Shown one piece after another: positions 46,131 through 55,910 of a stretch of DNA of 64,000 nucleotides; position 1 is the stretch's first letter; every line of letters starts with the position of its first letter. The DNA is taken from contig JAMXBD010000426.1 of NCBI GenBank assembly GCA_024138025.1, forward strand, positions 930,001 through 994,000. The letters run 5' to 3'. A program made the translations under genes and the position numbers. Below the pieces are notes generated by a model. The model saw only the letters and a program-made list of their open reading frames with translations. It was not told the origin of the DNA and did no database searches. Origin of the DNA: Combretum micranthum (taxonomy: Eukaryota > Streptophyta > Magnoliopsida > Myrtales > Combretaceae).

Positions 46131-47215
46131 TTGAGAATGAATTATGATTTCGCTGGATCTGTTTTCTGTAGACCCAACAATGCACCAAAACTTCAATGAT
46201 TTTGCAAGAAAAAAGACAAGCAGACATTACTGAGAAACCAGCATTTTATTCTTTCTTCCAATCTTTCGTTGTTGTTGTTTTTTTAACCATTATTTTAAGA
46301 TTCAGTCTACGTGGAAGGCCTTCGACGTATCAAATCAAGTTGCTAGTTTCATTGGGATATCGGGGTTTGATTCTGCTGTCTGATTCAGACCACTGCACGA
46401 TGCCGTTTTTTGTGGAAATGCGTGATAACTGTGTATTTTCTATTTCTTTTTTTATTTGCAAATTGCACCAAGATTTTAGTGCAATAATCTGCAAATTTTT
46501 TATGTGTTTTGTACTCACTTGCAATAGAAAATAACAAGTATTATATCTCTGAAAAAAGATTGATTAGTATTAATATTTTACGTATGTGAATGAGCAATGA
46601 ACAAGTTTTAATATTATTTTAACAAAAAAATGATAATAGTAATAGAATGATTTAAGTTTTTTCCACAAACTATAGTCTAGAGGATATAGTCATGTGGCCT
46701 CCCTTCTCTTCTAAATCTTTTTAGTTTACTTACCACTAGTATTATGCAAATCTATCACTACCGATCCAAAAGACTGCAAGTCTTTTGCTACTGATCTGAA
46801 AAGCCATAAATCTATTACCTTTAACATCATATCTGAGTTGTATTCCATTATTTTGATCATTATTGATAATCCGATCGATTTAAAGATTATGAAAATAAAC
46901 CAAATATTATTTTAGCGGTGGTTTTGGAATAATCGGAGTATTTATTAATTTATGCTTTTTATTTTGCTTTAATGTCAATTACATAGAGCTGGCAAGAGGC
47001 AACAATCTTGTTTATTTCTTCCAATTTTTTTTCTGACGTATATCCCGTAATCAGTGACATACACGAATCGAATTTTATTTCAAAAGTTAAACACCGAATT
47101 GTGTGTAAAGTGATTATTCCATGGCATAATGTGCTGTCTGCTACGATTTCATTGGCACATCTCATTTGTAATTGGATTTTCGTGAGTCTTCCTTCAAGGT
47201 AAGATCGGATAGCCA
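46131..47215. other. Unassigned, more complex segment
   Basis: Frames of 112 codons (46196-46534, plus), 64 codons (46330-46524, minus), 91 codons (46959-47234, minus) and 64 codons (47008-47202, plus) overlap here. The plus strand has an acceptor-like TTTTCTGTAG (46160-46169) and a donor-like CAAGGTAAGAT (47197-47207). No domain is recognised on either strand. It could be a decayed exon cluster or plain spacer; the splice-like words alone are weak evidence. Confidence 0.2.
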
Positions 47216-47439
47216 TCTGTCGTTTAATTTTCAAAACCTACATTCAGACTTATTTAAAAAATAAATAAATAAATTTCAAAAGCAACGTTGAATGAGATGA
47301 ATATTTTCTATGGTTTAATCCTTTATGTAAACTTTTCAATTTCAACTTTAATGTTCTTTAAGTCCGAGTAAGTCAAAAGTCTTTTATTATTATTATTTAT
47401 ATATACATATGGCTTTTACGGGTACTCACAAGGCACGTT

Positions 47440-47823
47440 TTCCTCCTTGATATCAACTAAAACAACATAATTCAAAAAGGATTAAAGACTTTAATGATAA
47501 GTGTTGTCCTAGTGGAGAAAATTATCATTAATAATATAATAATTAATAGCAAGAAATAGTATCAATAATAAAAAAGAAAAGAGAAAATAAATCCCTATAC
47601 TTATCTGGAAGAACTTTGGATTATAGTGAAAGCATCGAGCAAGAGTACAATTAATCACTAAGAAAGATATAGTGTTAATAAGTTTCACAAAGAAATTACC
47701 TAATCTAAAAATCCTCGTACGCTTTTCAAGTCTAAGATTTGAACTAATGAAAACCCTCTCGTAGATCTTTTATTTCTTCTATTTTTGCAATTTGTAATAA
47801 TGATAGAGATCAAATATAATGAA
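47440..47823. repeat. Dispersed repeat C, copy 1
   Basis: Matches 49600-49965 in order: AATAATTAATAGCAAGAAATAGTATCAATAATAAAAAAGAAAAGAGAAAATA against AATAATTCACAGTAAGTAATGACACC then AATAATAAAAAGGAAAAGAG, and TTTTCAAGTCTAAGATTTGAACTA against TTTTCCAAGTTTAAAGTTCTAAGCTA. The two lie about 2.1 kb apart in direct orientation, as LTRs would, but neither TG/CA ends nor coding remnants were found. Confidence 0.45.
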
Positions 47824-48116
47824 GGGTAAATGTTTACATTTGATGCCTAAACTTTGCTAACTTGTACAATTTATTATATGAAGTTTAAAAATATCGATTC
47901 ACTATATACAAACTTTTCAAATTCATTTCCATACCTAGATGATGCAATTAATTATAAAAATAACTAAAGTTTAGGTAGCTAAATGCAAAATTTGACAAAG
48001 TTCAGGAAGCTAATTATAAAAGTGAGCAAAGTTAAGGTAGTGTATTGGCATTTTTAAACTTCATATCATTAATTACACAAATGTGCAAAGTTGAAATACC
48101 AAATGTGATAATCACT
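47824..48116. mobile_element. Foldback MITE, (GGG)TAAAT subfamily
   Basis: Left end GGGTAAATGTTTACATTTG; right end, reverse-complemented, AGTGATTATCACATTTGG. Inverted phrases TGCCTAAACTTTGC / GTATTTCAACTTTGC follow. Target duplication unclear. Confidence 0.5.
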
Positions 48117-48119
48117 CTA

Positions 48120-49599
48120 TATTAATGAAAGCACAACTGATGCATATTTTGTATTTTAAAATTTTTTAGAGAGTTATATATGTAAAATGATCCAGAACAT
48201 GAATTATTAATAAAAGAATCAAATTCATAATGGTTAAAAAGAGATCACAACGTTTAGAGAGTAAATTCATTACTCTAACTGACTACTAAATCATGCTTCT
48301 ACTAGGAAATGATGGAAATGAAGAGATTTCATAAGAGTCAGAAGCTACTCAAGAAATCCAAATCCCATCATAAGGTGAGGGTGTAATTTTAGATTGTCCT
48401 ATTATGGGTTTTAAATTTGGAAAATGACATGGGTGCATAAATATATGTTTTGGATAGCTAAAATTTAGGTATTTTAGTGTTTTAGAGGTCTTCTTTTACT
48501 ACAACAGCTAAAACAAGTAAAGTTGTTGCACATTCAAGTGAAGTAAGATGCAAAACTAGCTTGTAATGTTGGGATTATTTGGTTATTAAAGTGGATATTT
48601 TGTATTGTATAAAGTGGTATGTAAACTTGGGTTTTGGTTATGTAAGTTAGAGGAAATTTTAAATTTAATAATGAATAAGATGTTTGTGATGATGTTTGTA
48701 TGAATTCTTGAGGACATATTATATTAAGGTTGGCTATTGGTTTAGGTGCTTATTGGAATTGCAAACTTATATGAGAAATATGTAAAATAGCACTTGTGTA
48801 TGGCATAATTTATAAGAAGTGAGAACTTGTTGTTGAATCTAGAAATTGTGATTAGTTATGGAATTTAGCATGTTTAGGTGATGAATCTTAGGAGTACTCC
48901 GTAGAGTTAGAATATATGCAATCGGACATGCAAAATGTAATTCTTAGCAAATTTAGTTAGATTTGTGGATATGAGATATTTCATTGAGATAAATGGTTCA
49001 TAGAGTATTCTAGATGAATTAAAATGTTAAATTGGTGAATTGATAAAGACTCATACTATAAAGAAACTAAAATGGACATATAGATTTTATTCTCTAATAT
49101 GAAATTAGTAAGTTAAGAAAATTGATAATTAGATAGATGTTATAGGTTGAAAATGGAAATTGAATAGTAATAATCTAGATTAAGTTTGCCAAAACTCAAT
49201 TCATTTTGTTTCGATTTGTACAATTTGTGGATTTTTTCATTATTTTTTCTAATTTCTTTTTTTTATTTGTAATTTTTTATTGTTTTAATTATATATATAT
49301 ATATATATCAAACTTGGCTAAAAGAAAAATAAATAGATGCAAAAATGGGATGTCTACACTCGTCTTCTACCTTAACATTAATATTCTTATGATTATGCAG
49401 AACTCAACATGTAATCCTTAAGAGAAGCATTATTTACAATTATATGATAAATATAGCTTTTGCTTTAAAACTAACCAATTTGCTAACAATTTTGTCAAAT
49501 ATAGATTTTCTAATATACCACTACCTAATAGAATTTTAACACCTAACACCCCTATAGATATAGGATACTATTTTAAAAATACAAATAAATAGCATAAAG
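48120..49599. other. No gene seen
   Basis: AT-rich DNA. A (TA)n run lies at about 49290-49309. Frames near 49206-49421 are F/I-rich low-complexity translations. Nothing recognised. Confidence 0.35.
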
Positions 49600-49965
49600 C
49601 ATGTTCTCATCCACTTAGCCCTAATACTAGTATATTGGTGCAACAAAGGAAAAATCTCTAAAAATATAATAATTCACAGTAAGTAATGACACCAATAATA
49701 AAAAGGAAAAGAGAAAATATACACAAATACTTACTTAAGTGAACGTTGAACTCAAAAATCCATGGGTAAGAGAAGAATCAATCATTAGAAACTAGTAAAG
49801 TGTACAAATGAGTTATACAAACAAAATGTTTGATCTAAAATATTTAATATATTTTCCAAGTTTAAAGTTCTAAGCTAGTAAGAAAATCTGTCTTTATATA
49901 TATTTTTTTCTTTTTTTCCTTTGGTGCTTATAATAAAAGTAGAGACTCAATATATTGAAAACACA
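49600..49965. repeat. Dispersed repeat C, copy 2
   Basis: Direct-orientation partner of 47440-47823. Confidence 0.45.
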
Positions 49966-50474
49966 AGAGGAAACATGTTTCATCATAAAAGTTTTAAAGA
50001 TTTATATGGAGATAGTGTATCCCATGTTGATAAGAGAAATATAAATAGTGGGGAAAACACAACAAAGGTTTGGAATTGAATTTGTTAAAATATTGAAAAA
50101 AAAGAAGGTTGAATTAAATTGAAAAAGTTGGTAACTTCATGGAAGTTTTATTGGAATACCATTATCATGAGCCATTGACATCAAGCACTGTTTTTTTTTT
50201 TTTAATCTTTTGTTTATTTTTATAGTGCATAGGACTTTTTATGTAAGGTAAGTTTTGTTCACCGTAGATCAACTTTTTGGATTGCAATGGAATAATACCT
50301 ATGAAAAAATTTTATACCAATAAAATACTTGAATTTTTTAAAAGTTTCACTCATGATACGTCTGGACAGATTTCGTCTATTTTTCCATCCAACTGCTAAC
50401 ATGTAAAGGAAAACTAATTAAAATAACATTTCTCTATCTTACTTAGCAATTTTTAGATTTTTTTTTTTTTTTTT

Positions 50475-50485
50475 ACTCTCCCTTC

Positions 50486-50540
<55 letters not shown>
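50475..50540. repeat. (CT)n microsatellite
   Basis: A long near-pure CT tract preceded by a T-run (50459-50474). It lies some 80 bp upstream of the transposase fragment, with no host gene adjacent. Confidence 0.95.
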
Positions 50541-50541
<1 letters not shown>

Positions 50542-50621
50542 CTCTTTTCGTGCTACTATCGCTACGTCTTCTTCAAAGTCCTAACCCTAAATCAAATAAA
50601 TAAATAAAAACGTCCCTATAT

Positions 50622-51123
50622 AATGATGTTCTAGAATTACCTGCTCTATTAACACACTACACCATGAATGGTAAAAACTATCATGTAGGATATGATCTCA
50701 TTAATGGCATATATCCATGGTGGTTAACTTGTGTAAAATATATTTTATACTCACGTGATCCAAATGAGCAATTATTTGCCAAACACCAAGAAGGATGCAA
50801 GCAAGATGTTGAACGAACTTTTGGAGTGTTACAATCTCGTTTTGCTATAATTTGTAAACCTTTGCATTTTTTGGATTAAGAGGTTTTAGGGAAAATTATG
50901 AAAGCTTGCATAATTTTACATAATATGATTGTTGAAGATGAATGAGACGGCTAAAATTTTTTTTAAGTACCAAATTATGAATTGGGAGGTAATAGTAAAC
51001 CAACATCTCATATTTTTTTATAGTCATATTGGGGAATATGTGACGTACATCCAAAATAATATTCAACTAAATGATAAGGTAAAACGTCGTCAGTTACAAA
51101 CCAAATTGATTGAACATGTGTGA
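50622..51123 (+). pseudogene. PIF/Harbinger transposase C-terminal fragment
   Basis: The first open part (50622-50879) encodes NDVLELPALL, MNGKNYHVGYDLINGIYPWW and KHQEGCKQDVERTFGVLQSR, matching the conserved end of the plant DDE_Tnp_4 (PIF/Harbinger) transposase, where a final acidic residue lies in the DVER.FG motif. After a stop it continues VLGKIMKACIILHNMIVEDE. A frameshift leads to 50929-51123, with LNDKVKRRQLQTKLIEHV, the usual C-terminus. The N-terminal half and first catalytic aspartates are missing. Such proteins cut and paste their own DNA and Tourist-type MITEs in the nucleus; this copy is dead. No terminal inverted repeats were recognised. Confidence 0.85.
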
Positions 51124-51129
51124 GAGAGA

Positions 51130-51760
51130 TTTATACCCGTACCCACTAATTGATATTTAAATGTCATAGTTGACTATTTTAAATTTTATATTGGTTTTTC
51201 ATTCCTTTTTTATCCCTCTAATGTTGGTTTTGTACTATTTTAAATTGTATGTTGCTTGTGTTGATTTTAAATTAAATTATCGTGTTTATAATTTATCTTA
51301 TATATTATTTCTAAATCAACTATCGTGAAATCATCAAATTAAAATAATTTATATTTTGATACTTATTTTTAATAAATAAATTAAAAATCATTATTATTAT
51401 TTGCAAAAAAAAATTATAATTTTAATATTGTTTTAATTTACTTTCATATTTATTTAACATGGTGAAGAAAATATTTTTTTAATCTAAAATGACAATATAA
51501 CATGATATCCGCAAAAACATATTATAAATTATGAATAAACTTTGTTTAAATAACTCATGGATAAAATAGAGGATTACTTGAAAAGCTGACAAGATATGTT
51601 AACAATAATATAACTGGGATTTTATAGATGTTATTTGAATAGTAAATAATTAATTAAACTATTAAATCACTTATGTGTAATTACATCCTAGAATTTTTTA
51701 TAATTAAAATTAGATCAACCTAATTTTTTCCGTACAAAGATTTGGATGGTGAGATGAAAA
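51130..51760. other. Spacer upstream of the ARGOS-like gene
   Basis: AT-rich, no frame or repeat recognised. It separates the dead transposase from the promoter region of the next gene. Confidence 0.4.
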
Positions 51761-51768
51761 GTCGATAA

Positions 51769-51779
51769 GTGGACCCCAC
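51769..51779. promoter_or_regulatory. Candidate TCP-factor site
   Basis: GTGGACCCCAC: the first eight bases fit the class II TCP consensus GTGGNCCC, and the 11-mer is nearly palindromic. It lies 55 bp before the TATA box of the ARGOS-like gene. TCP factors control cell proliferation and organ size in plants, so the site is biologically plausible, but one motif match is not proof of binding. Confidence 0.35.
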
Positions 51780-51823
51780 ATTGCATCACCACATTTTTTT
51801 ACTCCCACAGCAGAGATTGCTAC

Positions 51824-51831
51824 TATATATA
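51824..51831 (+). promoter_or_regulatory. TATA box of the ARGOS-like gene
   Basis: TATATATA in the context CTACTATATATACCCAACC, with a sharp rise in GC content just downstream. A start of transcription about 30 bp later (near 51855) would give a 5' UTR of roughly 155 bases before the ATG at 52010. Confidence 0.65.
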
Positions 51832-51989
51832 CCCAACCGGCCAGACCACTCATCACATTTTTCACAAACTACAAGCTCCTTAGGTTAACTTCTCCGAACG
51901 AGACGTCCACCGGAAATCCAACGTCGAAATCGATCCTGGGTCCTTCTGTTCCTCCCGGCGGCGAGCTAACGGCGAGAGAAAGCAAGCTG

Positions 51990-52016
51990 ATGAAAGCTGG
52001 CAGCAGAACATGGTAA
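51990..52016 (+). promoter_or_regulatory. Upstream ORF overlapping the ARGOS-like start
   Basis: ATG at 51990 opens eight codons (MKAGSRTW) ending TAA at 52014-52016, out of frame with and overlapping the main ATG at 52010. Such an overlapping upstream frame would be expected to reduce translation of the main frame unless it is bypassed by leaky scanning. The uATG context is GCTGATGA (G at -3), the main ATG context AGAACATGG (A at -3, G at +4), which is stronger. Confidence 0.45.
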
Positions 52017-52342
52017 AGTGCAGTGCAAATGTTGGGACGGTGGTTATCTTAATGGTTCTAACGGCGTTCATGGTGGTGGTGCCACTGGTGGTTGCCGCCG
52101 CGTTGCCTCCGCCGCCGCTAATGCTTTTGTTTTTCTTTCCTGTTGGAATAATGGCGGCTCTTGTTTTATTGGCTTTTTTTCTCCGTCAGAGGGTGGCTCT
52201 AAAACACCGTCGTTTAGGAATTAGGAATTTTCATAAAATCTTTTATATAGTGTATAGTTCAAATTGCTCGGTTATATTATTATTATTATCATTATTTGTT
52301 TTTTATTTCTTTTTTTATTTTAATAGTGATGATGAAATGTAG
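52010..52342 (+). CDS. ARGOS/OSR-like organ-size regulator, small membrane protein
   Basis: 110 residues. Residues about 8-30 form a hydrophobic segment (TVVILMVLTAFMVVVPLVVA), then the proline run ALPPPPLMLLFFFPVGIM (about 31-48), then a second hydrophobic segment ending LLAFFLRQR. This helix - proline turn (LPPPP) - PVGIM - helix plan is the OSR domain of ARGOS, ARGOS-LIKE and OSR proteins. Members sit in ER-type membranes, promote cell proliferation or expansion and dampen ethylene signalling. The residues after about 65 are less typical and end in an F/L-rich tail, so the 3' part may not be conserved. The start is the first in-frame ATG, although the frame is open without ATG back to 51884. 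No intron is needed. GC-rich coding and 5' UTR contrast with the AT-rich surroundings. Function is inferred from the domain; gene identity within the family is not assigned. Confidence 0.75.
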   Translation: MVKCSANVGTVVILMVLTAFMVVVPLVVAAALPPPPLMLLFFFPVGIMAALVLLAFFLRQRVALKHRRLGIRNFHKIFYIVYSSNCSVILLLLSLFVFYFFFYFNSDDEM

Positions 52343-52484
52343 CCATATGATATCATTACTTTACCATATCCTAAGAGATAACAATTATTCAATTTGAAAG
52401 TTTTACAGTTTGACCAAGTTGAATTTATCTATTGATTTAAACGTATAATACTATAATGTTCTGTTTATGTTCCCCTATTTCATT
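52343..52484. other. 3' flank of the ARGOS-like gene
   Basis: AT-rich, presumably including the 3' UTR. No canonical AATAAA was seen close to the stop; the nearest candidates are A/T-rich variants. Confidence 0.3.
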
Positions 52485-53110
52485 TTGTTTACATTTTCAA
52501 AATGTGGTTAGATAAGATGGCATGTGCAATGGATTGATGTTGTTATTATTAATTTTTGTTTCTTTTTTTTTTTATAAAGAAAAGGAGAATTGAATCGGTC
52601 ATATTTGGTTTTTAGGGTTTTAATAAACTTAAAGTTATTGAGAAATTTTATGATCCCATCCTTAATTTTGATAGGATCGGTTCTATCATTATCCAATAGC
52701 TCACATCATACCCAATCGTGATTGAATCACTAAAATATTCTAATCACTATATTTATTTTAATGGTTAGATGTTGACTAGATGGTTCGATGGAACGGCAGA
52801 AGCTTCCAAAGTTATTTAACGCATAATGTTTACTATGTGAAAAATAATATATCATCTATCAGTTAAAATGTGGTTAGATAATATTAAGATTTGAAGTCTA
52901 TCAAATAAGATTAAGATTAAAGTCTATTGGCATGTTCATTTTGTTACATGTTTAAATGTGGTTAGATAAGATTAAGATTTAAAGTCTATTGTAATGTGCA
53001 ATGGATTGGCATGCTGAGAGATTGATCTTTATGACATTTGATTATTAAGGTTTTGAAAAGCTTGAAGTTATTTAACACAAACGTTGTGAAAATAATATGT
53101 ATGATTAGTT
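52485..53110. repeat. Tandem duplication in the ARGOS-like 3' flank
   Basis: Unit 1 (about 52485-52860) and unit 2 (about 52930-53110) share, in order, CATTTTGTT.ACAT, AATGTGGTTAGATAAGAT, ATGTGCAATGGATTG, GGTTTT.A.AA.CTT.AAGTTATT, TTTAAC.CA.A and GTGAAAA.TAATAT. A third partial piece (ATGTGGTTAGATAATATTAAG) lies at 52867. Unit 1 is longer because it contains the MITE at 52640-52807. Confidence 0.75.
52640..52807. mobile_element. 168-bp MULE-like MITE with perfect 9-bp duplication
   Basis: Ends GAGAAATTTTATGATCCC and, reverse-complemented, GGAAGCTTCTGCCGTTCC. Perfect duplications AAAGTTATT at 52631-52639 and 52808-52816. The second tandem unit reads AGCTTGAAGTTATTTAACAC (53058-53077) straight through, i.e. 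an empty site. Same family as 34393-34572 and 21879-22015 (shared GATAGGATCGGTTCTATC-type core). Confidence 0.85.
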
Positions 53111-53139
53111 TATCAATTCCTATTGGATTGAATTTTAAA

Positions 53140-53422
53140 GAGTTAATATTACAAATGATACACGAATTTTGATGAAATAGACAATTAGATACATGAACTT
53201 TAAATTTTGAAATTGATGAATTTAATTAGAACCAAAAAACCTTTTCATCCATCAACGTTAGCTCCATTAAGTTTTTTAATTATTAAAATGAAATTTCAAT
53301 TTTTTTAAGTACTAGATTGATTAATTTCAAAGTTTTTTATGTATTAAATTGATTAATTTCTAAATTCAAATATCCAATTATATAATTTGTGAAAGTTCAA
53401 GTAGCATTCGTGACATTATCCC
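53140..53422. mobile_element. Foldback MULE-type MITE with perfect 9-bp duplication
   Basis: Ends GAGTTAATATTAC and, reverse-complemented, GGGATAATGTCAC; perfect duplications AATTTTAAA at 53131-53139 and 53423-53431. Arms carry ACAAATGATACACGAATTTTG / ACGAATGCTACTTGAACTTT in inverted orientation. This copy fixes the 9-bp rule for the family seen at 22048, 28469 and 28852. Confidence 0.85.
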
Positions 53423-53429
53423 AATTTTA

Positions 53430-54453
53430 AAATGTGATTTAAAAAACAGAATAAAATAAGTTAGTTATCAACAATATTTGTATTTTTAGAAGAAAAAATT
53501 ATAATTTTCATATTTTTATATGCAATTTTTAGTTTAACAACAATAATTGTTTTATATATATACCAAGAACTGTAAATAAAGTAATTGATTGGATAGCCAC
53601 CGATGTTAGGATCGTATAAGCAAAAGGAAAGGAATGTGCTATTCGAATAGATAGTAACGTACTCCGTCCACTAAAGATTTTGTTGTAGTTTCTCATTATA
53701 ATTTGTTGACGTTGGTTAATCAAATAAAAGCGGTGTTTGCTTTCTTGAGAAAAGGACATTGTTGTCTTAATCATATTTTGTTTTAAGGATGTTTTTGTTT
53801 CATCTCACATTATGTTTTTATATTTTTTAAATAAATATTTACCAAAAAAATAGATACTGATAAAAAATTGATAATTTTATTTTAAAACAAACTAAACAGA
53901 TTCGATATAAATATGATATAGATAAATTATTGATACAGATATGATACAAATACGATATAGATAAAAAAATAGATAATTCATACATATCCTTAAAAATTAA
54001 AAAAAAATTCAAGATGGTGTCGTAGCAAGCTAAATCACTACCCTCTTATGCACTCTGAAATTTTCTTATAATTTATGTTTTAGAAATTTGAAAGTTTTAT
54101 CAAAATATACGTTTTTTTTCCCCTAATGATTATATATTATATATATATATATATAATGTGTTTGGCTCATCCTCCTTTGAGTAAAATCCAGTATCAACCA
54201 ATAGTTTACAGTAAAACTAATAAAACAATGGTATTTTAAGTAGTGGCTAACTTTACCGAATAAATATATATAACATTTAAAGCGTTTATATATATGAAAA
54301 CTTTTATGATCTCATTAATGATATCGCACTTGTAAAATTATCATTAAAATTAATTATAAAAAAATTTGTATAAAATAATATCAATAATAAGTCTGAATCT
54401 TTAAATGATAGTGAAATAATCATATTTAACTATTACGAAATTATAGAATTTTC

Positions 54454-54489
<36 letters not shown>

Positions 54490-55430
54490 CCGAAAGAAAA
54501 TTAATAAATTGAGAACTTTGTCAACTTTTCAATGGATTAAAAGCATTTGTTAACAAAAGTTGGACTTGGTTTCTTTTGTCTCTTTTCCTATTGGACAAAT
54601 GGTCAGATGCAGAGTAAGTAGATTAGGCAATGATGGGACATGGTTCCTAAAATGGAATTTCCATGCGCAAATTCAATGAATTTCTTCCATATGGTTTTTA
54701 GGCCCTTTTGGGGACTTGGTGTGTGCATTACGATTCCTCCATGGATCCAAAATGCACATGACTTTTCAGTACTTCGTGTAACATGAAAAACAAGGAGTGC
54801 ACGTGACTCACGAGACGCCAGACGGTGGAAAAATAAAAGATAAAAAAAAGGAAAAGCCTACCTTGCCCAAATATGTGAGGACAGAAAAACAGGGAGTCAA
54901 AAAATATACAGAATTGAGTTTCGATTGCGGCATGATATTCATTAAATCTTGAAAACTTATAAATAATTTTTTAAAACTTTAATAAATTGGTAAATATTTT
55001 TTAGATATTATGAGTTGTAACTTATCTCAATAAACAGATTGAAAATTATTGATTTATCTAGTTCACATAAACTAGTGGGTTGAGCACGCTAATACACCAA
55101 TCTAGCCAAAAAAATCAATTTATACATTTTGATAGGATTAGACCCGACATTATAAAATAGTAACCAATTGATCAATTTTATCCTATTAAAGTAGATTCGT
55201 TTTTTTTGGGTTTAATGAATTACAACCAATAGAACAAATAATAAAGAATCTCGAAGAGTGAAAAATATATTTAAAAAAAAAAAAGCCTCAATACTCAGAT
55301 AATTACGTGTAACAGAGTTTGTTCTATTAAAAGTAGTAGTAATTGTAACAATTATTTAAATCTATGAGAATATAGATCAATAAGCGGGCAATACTCATGG
55401 TCTTTCCAAATTACAAGAAGTAGTGAGTTT
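53430..55430. other. Spacer with microsatellites, no gene seen
   Basis: Positions 53785-53995 may be a Tourist-like MITE (AAGGATGTTTTTGTTTC ... ATATCCTTAA inverted, with GATATAGATA words, compare 5689-5897). (TA)n lies at about 54128-54156 and compound (TA)n(TG)n at 54454-54489. The 54600-54900 part is less AT-rich and holds a G-box CACGTG (54799-54804) but no adjacent frame. The 53529-53774 minus frame has no domain. Confidence 0.4.
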
Positions 55431-55433
55431 TTT

Positions 55434-55910
55434 ATGCTCATAAATTGGATAGATTTGCATGATTTGAATGAATTTGTGAAATATATCTCACAATATGTAA
55501 AACACAAATGGAGAAATCTCAATTGGAGAATTAAAATTATTGGACTAGGTACAATAATATATTTGATGGTTCATCATCTTCTCATAATCAAAGTGTGGAG
55601 TCATGGTTCTATATTAGAAATGAGAAGTTGGAGTCGCTTTAGCTTTCACGCCAAGAACCAAATTCTTAGATTTTTAATTCATGCTTTTTTTTTTTTCTTT
55701 TTTGACTTTTACGATGTGCTAGAGTTTGATAGATGGAGAATGTTTTCATTTTACAATGTACTAGAATCTAATTTTTATACAACTATCTTGGCCCCATTGG
55801 AAATTAGGCTAAAACCTTCAATGTTTGTGGATTCTAAATGGGAGTTAGCTAAATTGGTGCAAATTGGTAGTGTGTGTGTGTTTTTTTTCCCCATAACCAT
55901 AATGGCATGA
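55434..55910 (+). CDS. Longest open frame in the window (158 codons), unassigned, doubtful
   Basis: ATG to TGA without stops, beginning MLINWIDLHDLNEFVKYISQ. The middle contains a T-run translated as seven phenylalanines and the 3' end runs into a TG/T tract, so part of the openness comes from low-complexity DNA. No domain is recognised. It lies about 370 bp upstream of the gypsy gag-pol relic on the same strand, so it may be decayed gag; in another frame FDGSSSSHNQSVESWFY (near 55560) loosely resembles a gag start. I do not consider it a proven gene. Confidence 0.2.
   Translation: MLINWIDLHDLNEFVKYISQYVKHKWRNLNWRIKIIGLGTIIYLMVHHLLIIKVWSHGSILEMRSWSRFSFHAKNQILRFLIHAFFFFFFDFYDVLEFDRWRMFSFYNVLESNFYTTILAPLEIRLKPSMFVDSKWELAKLVQIGSVCVFFFPITIMA

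Noticed and set aside
50475..50540. CT tract as a GAGA-type promoter element
   Set aside because: The next coding sequence is a truncated dead transposase, so there is no gene for it to drive here.
51880..52071. 63-codon minus-strand frame
   Set aside because: Antisense to the ARGOS-like 5' UTR and start.
52018..52224. Gly-rich 68-codon frame
   Set aside because: Alternative phase of the ARGOS-like coding region; the OSR-domain frame explains the sequence.
54799..54804. G-box CACGTG as a promoter element
   Set aside because: No open frame or TATA box follows within a sensible distance.
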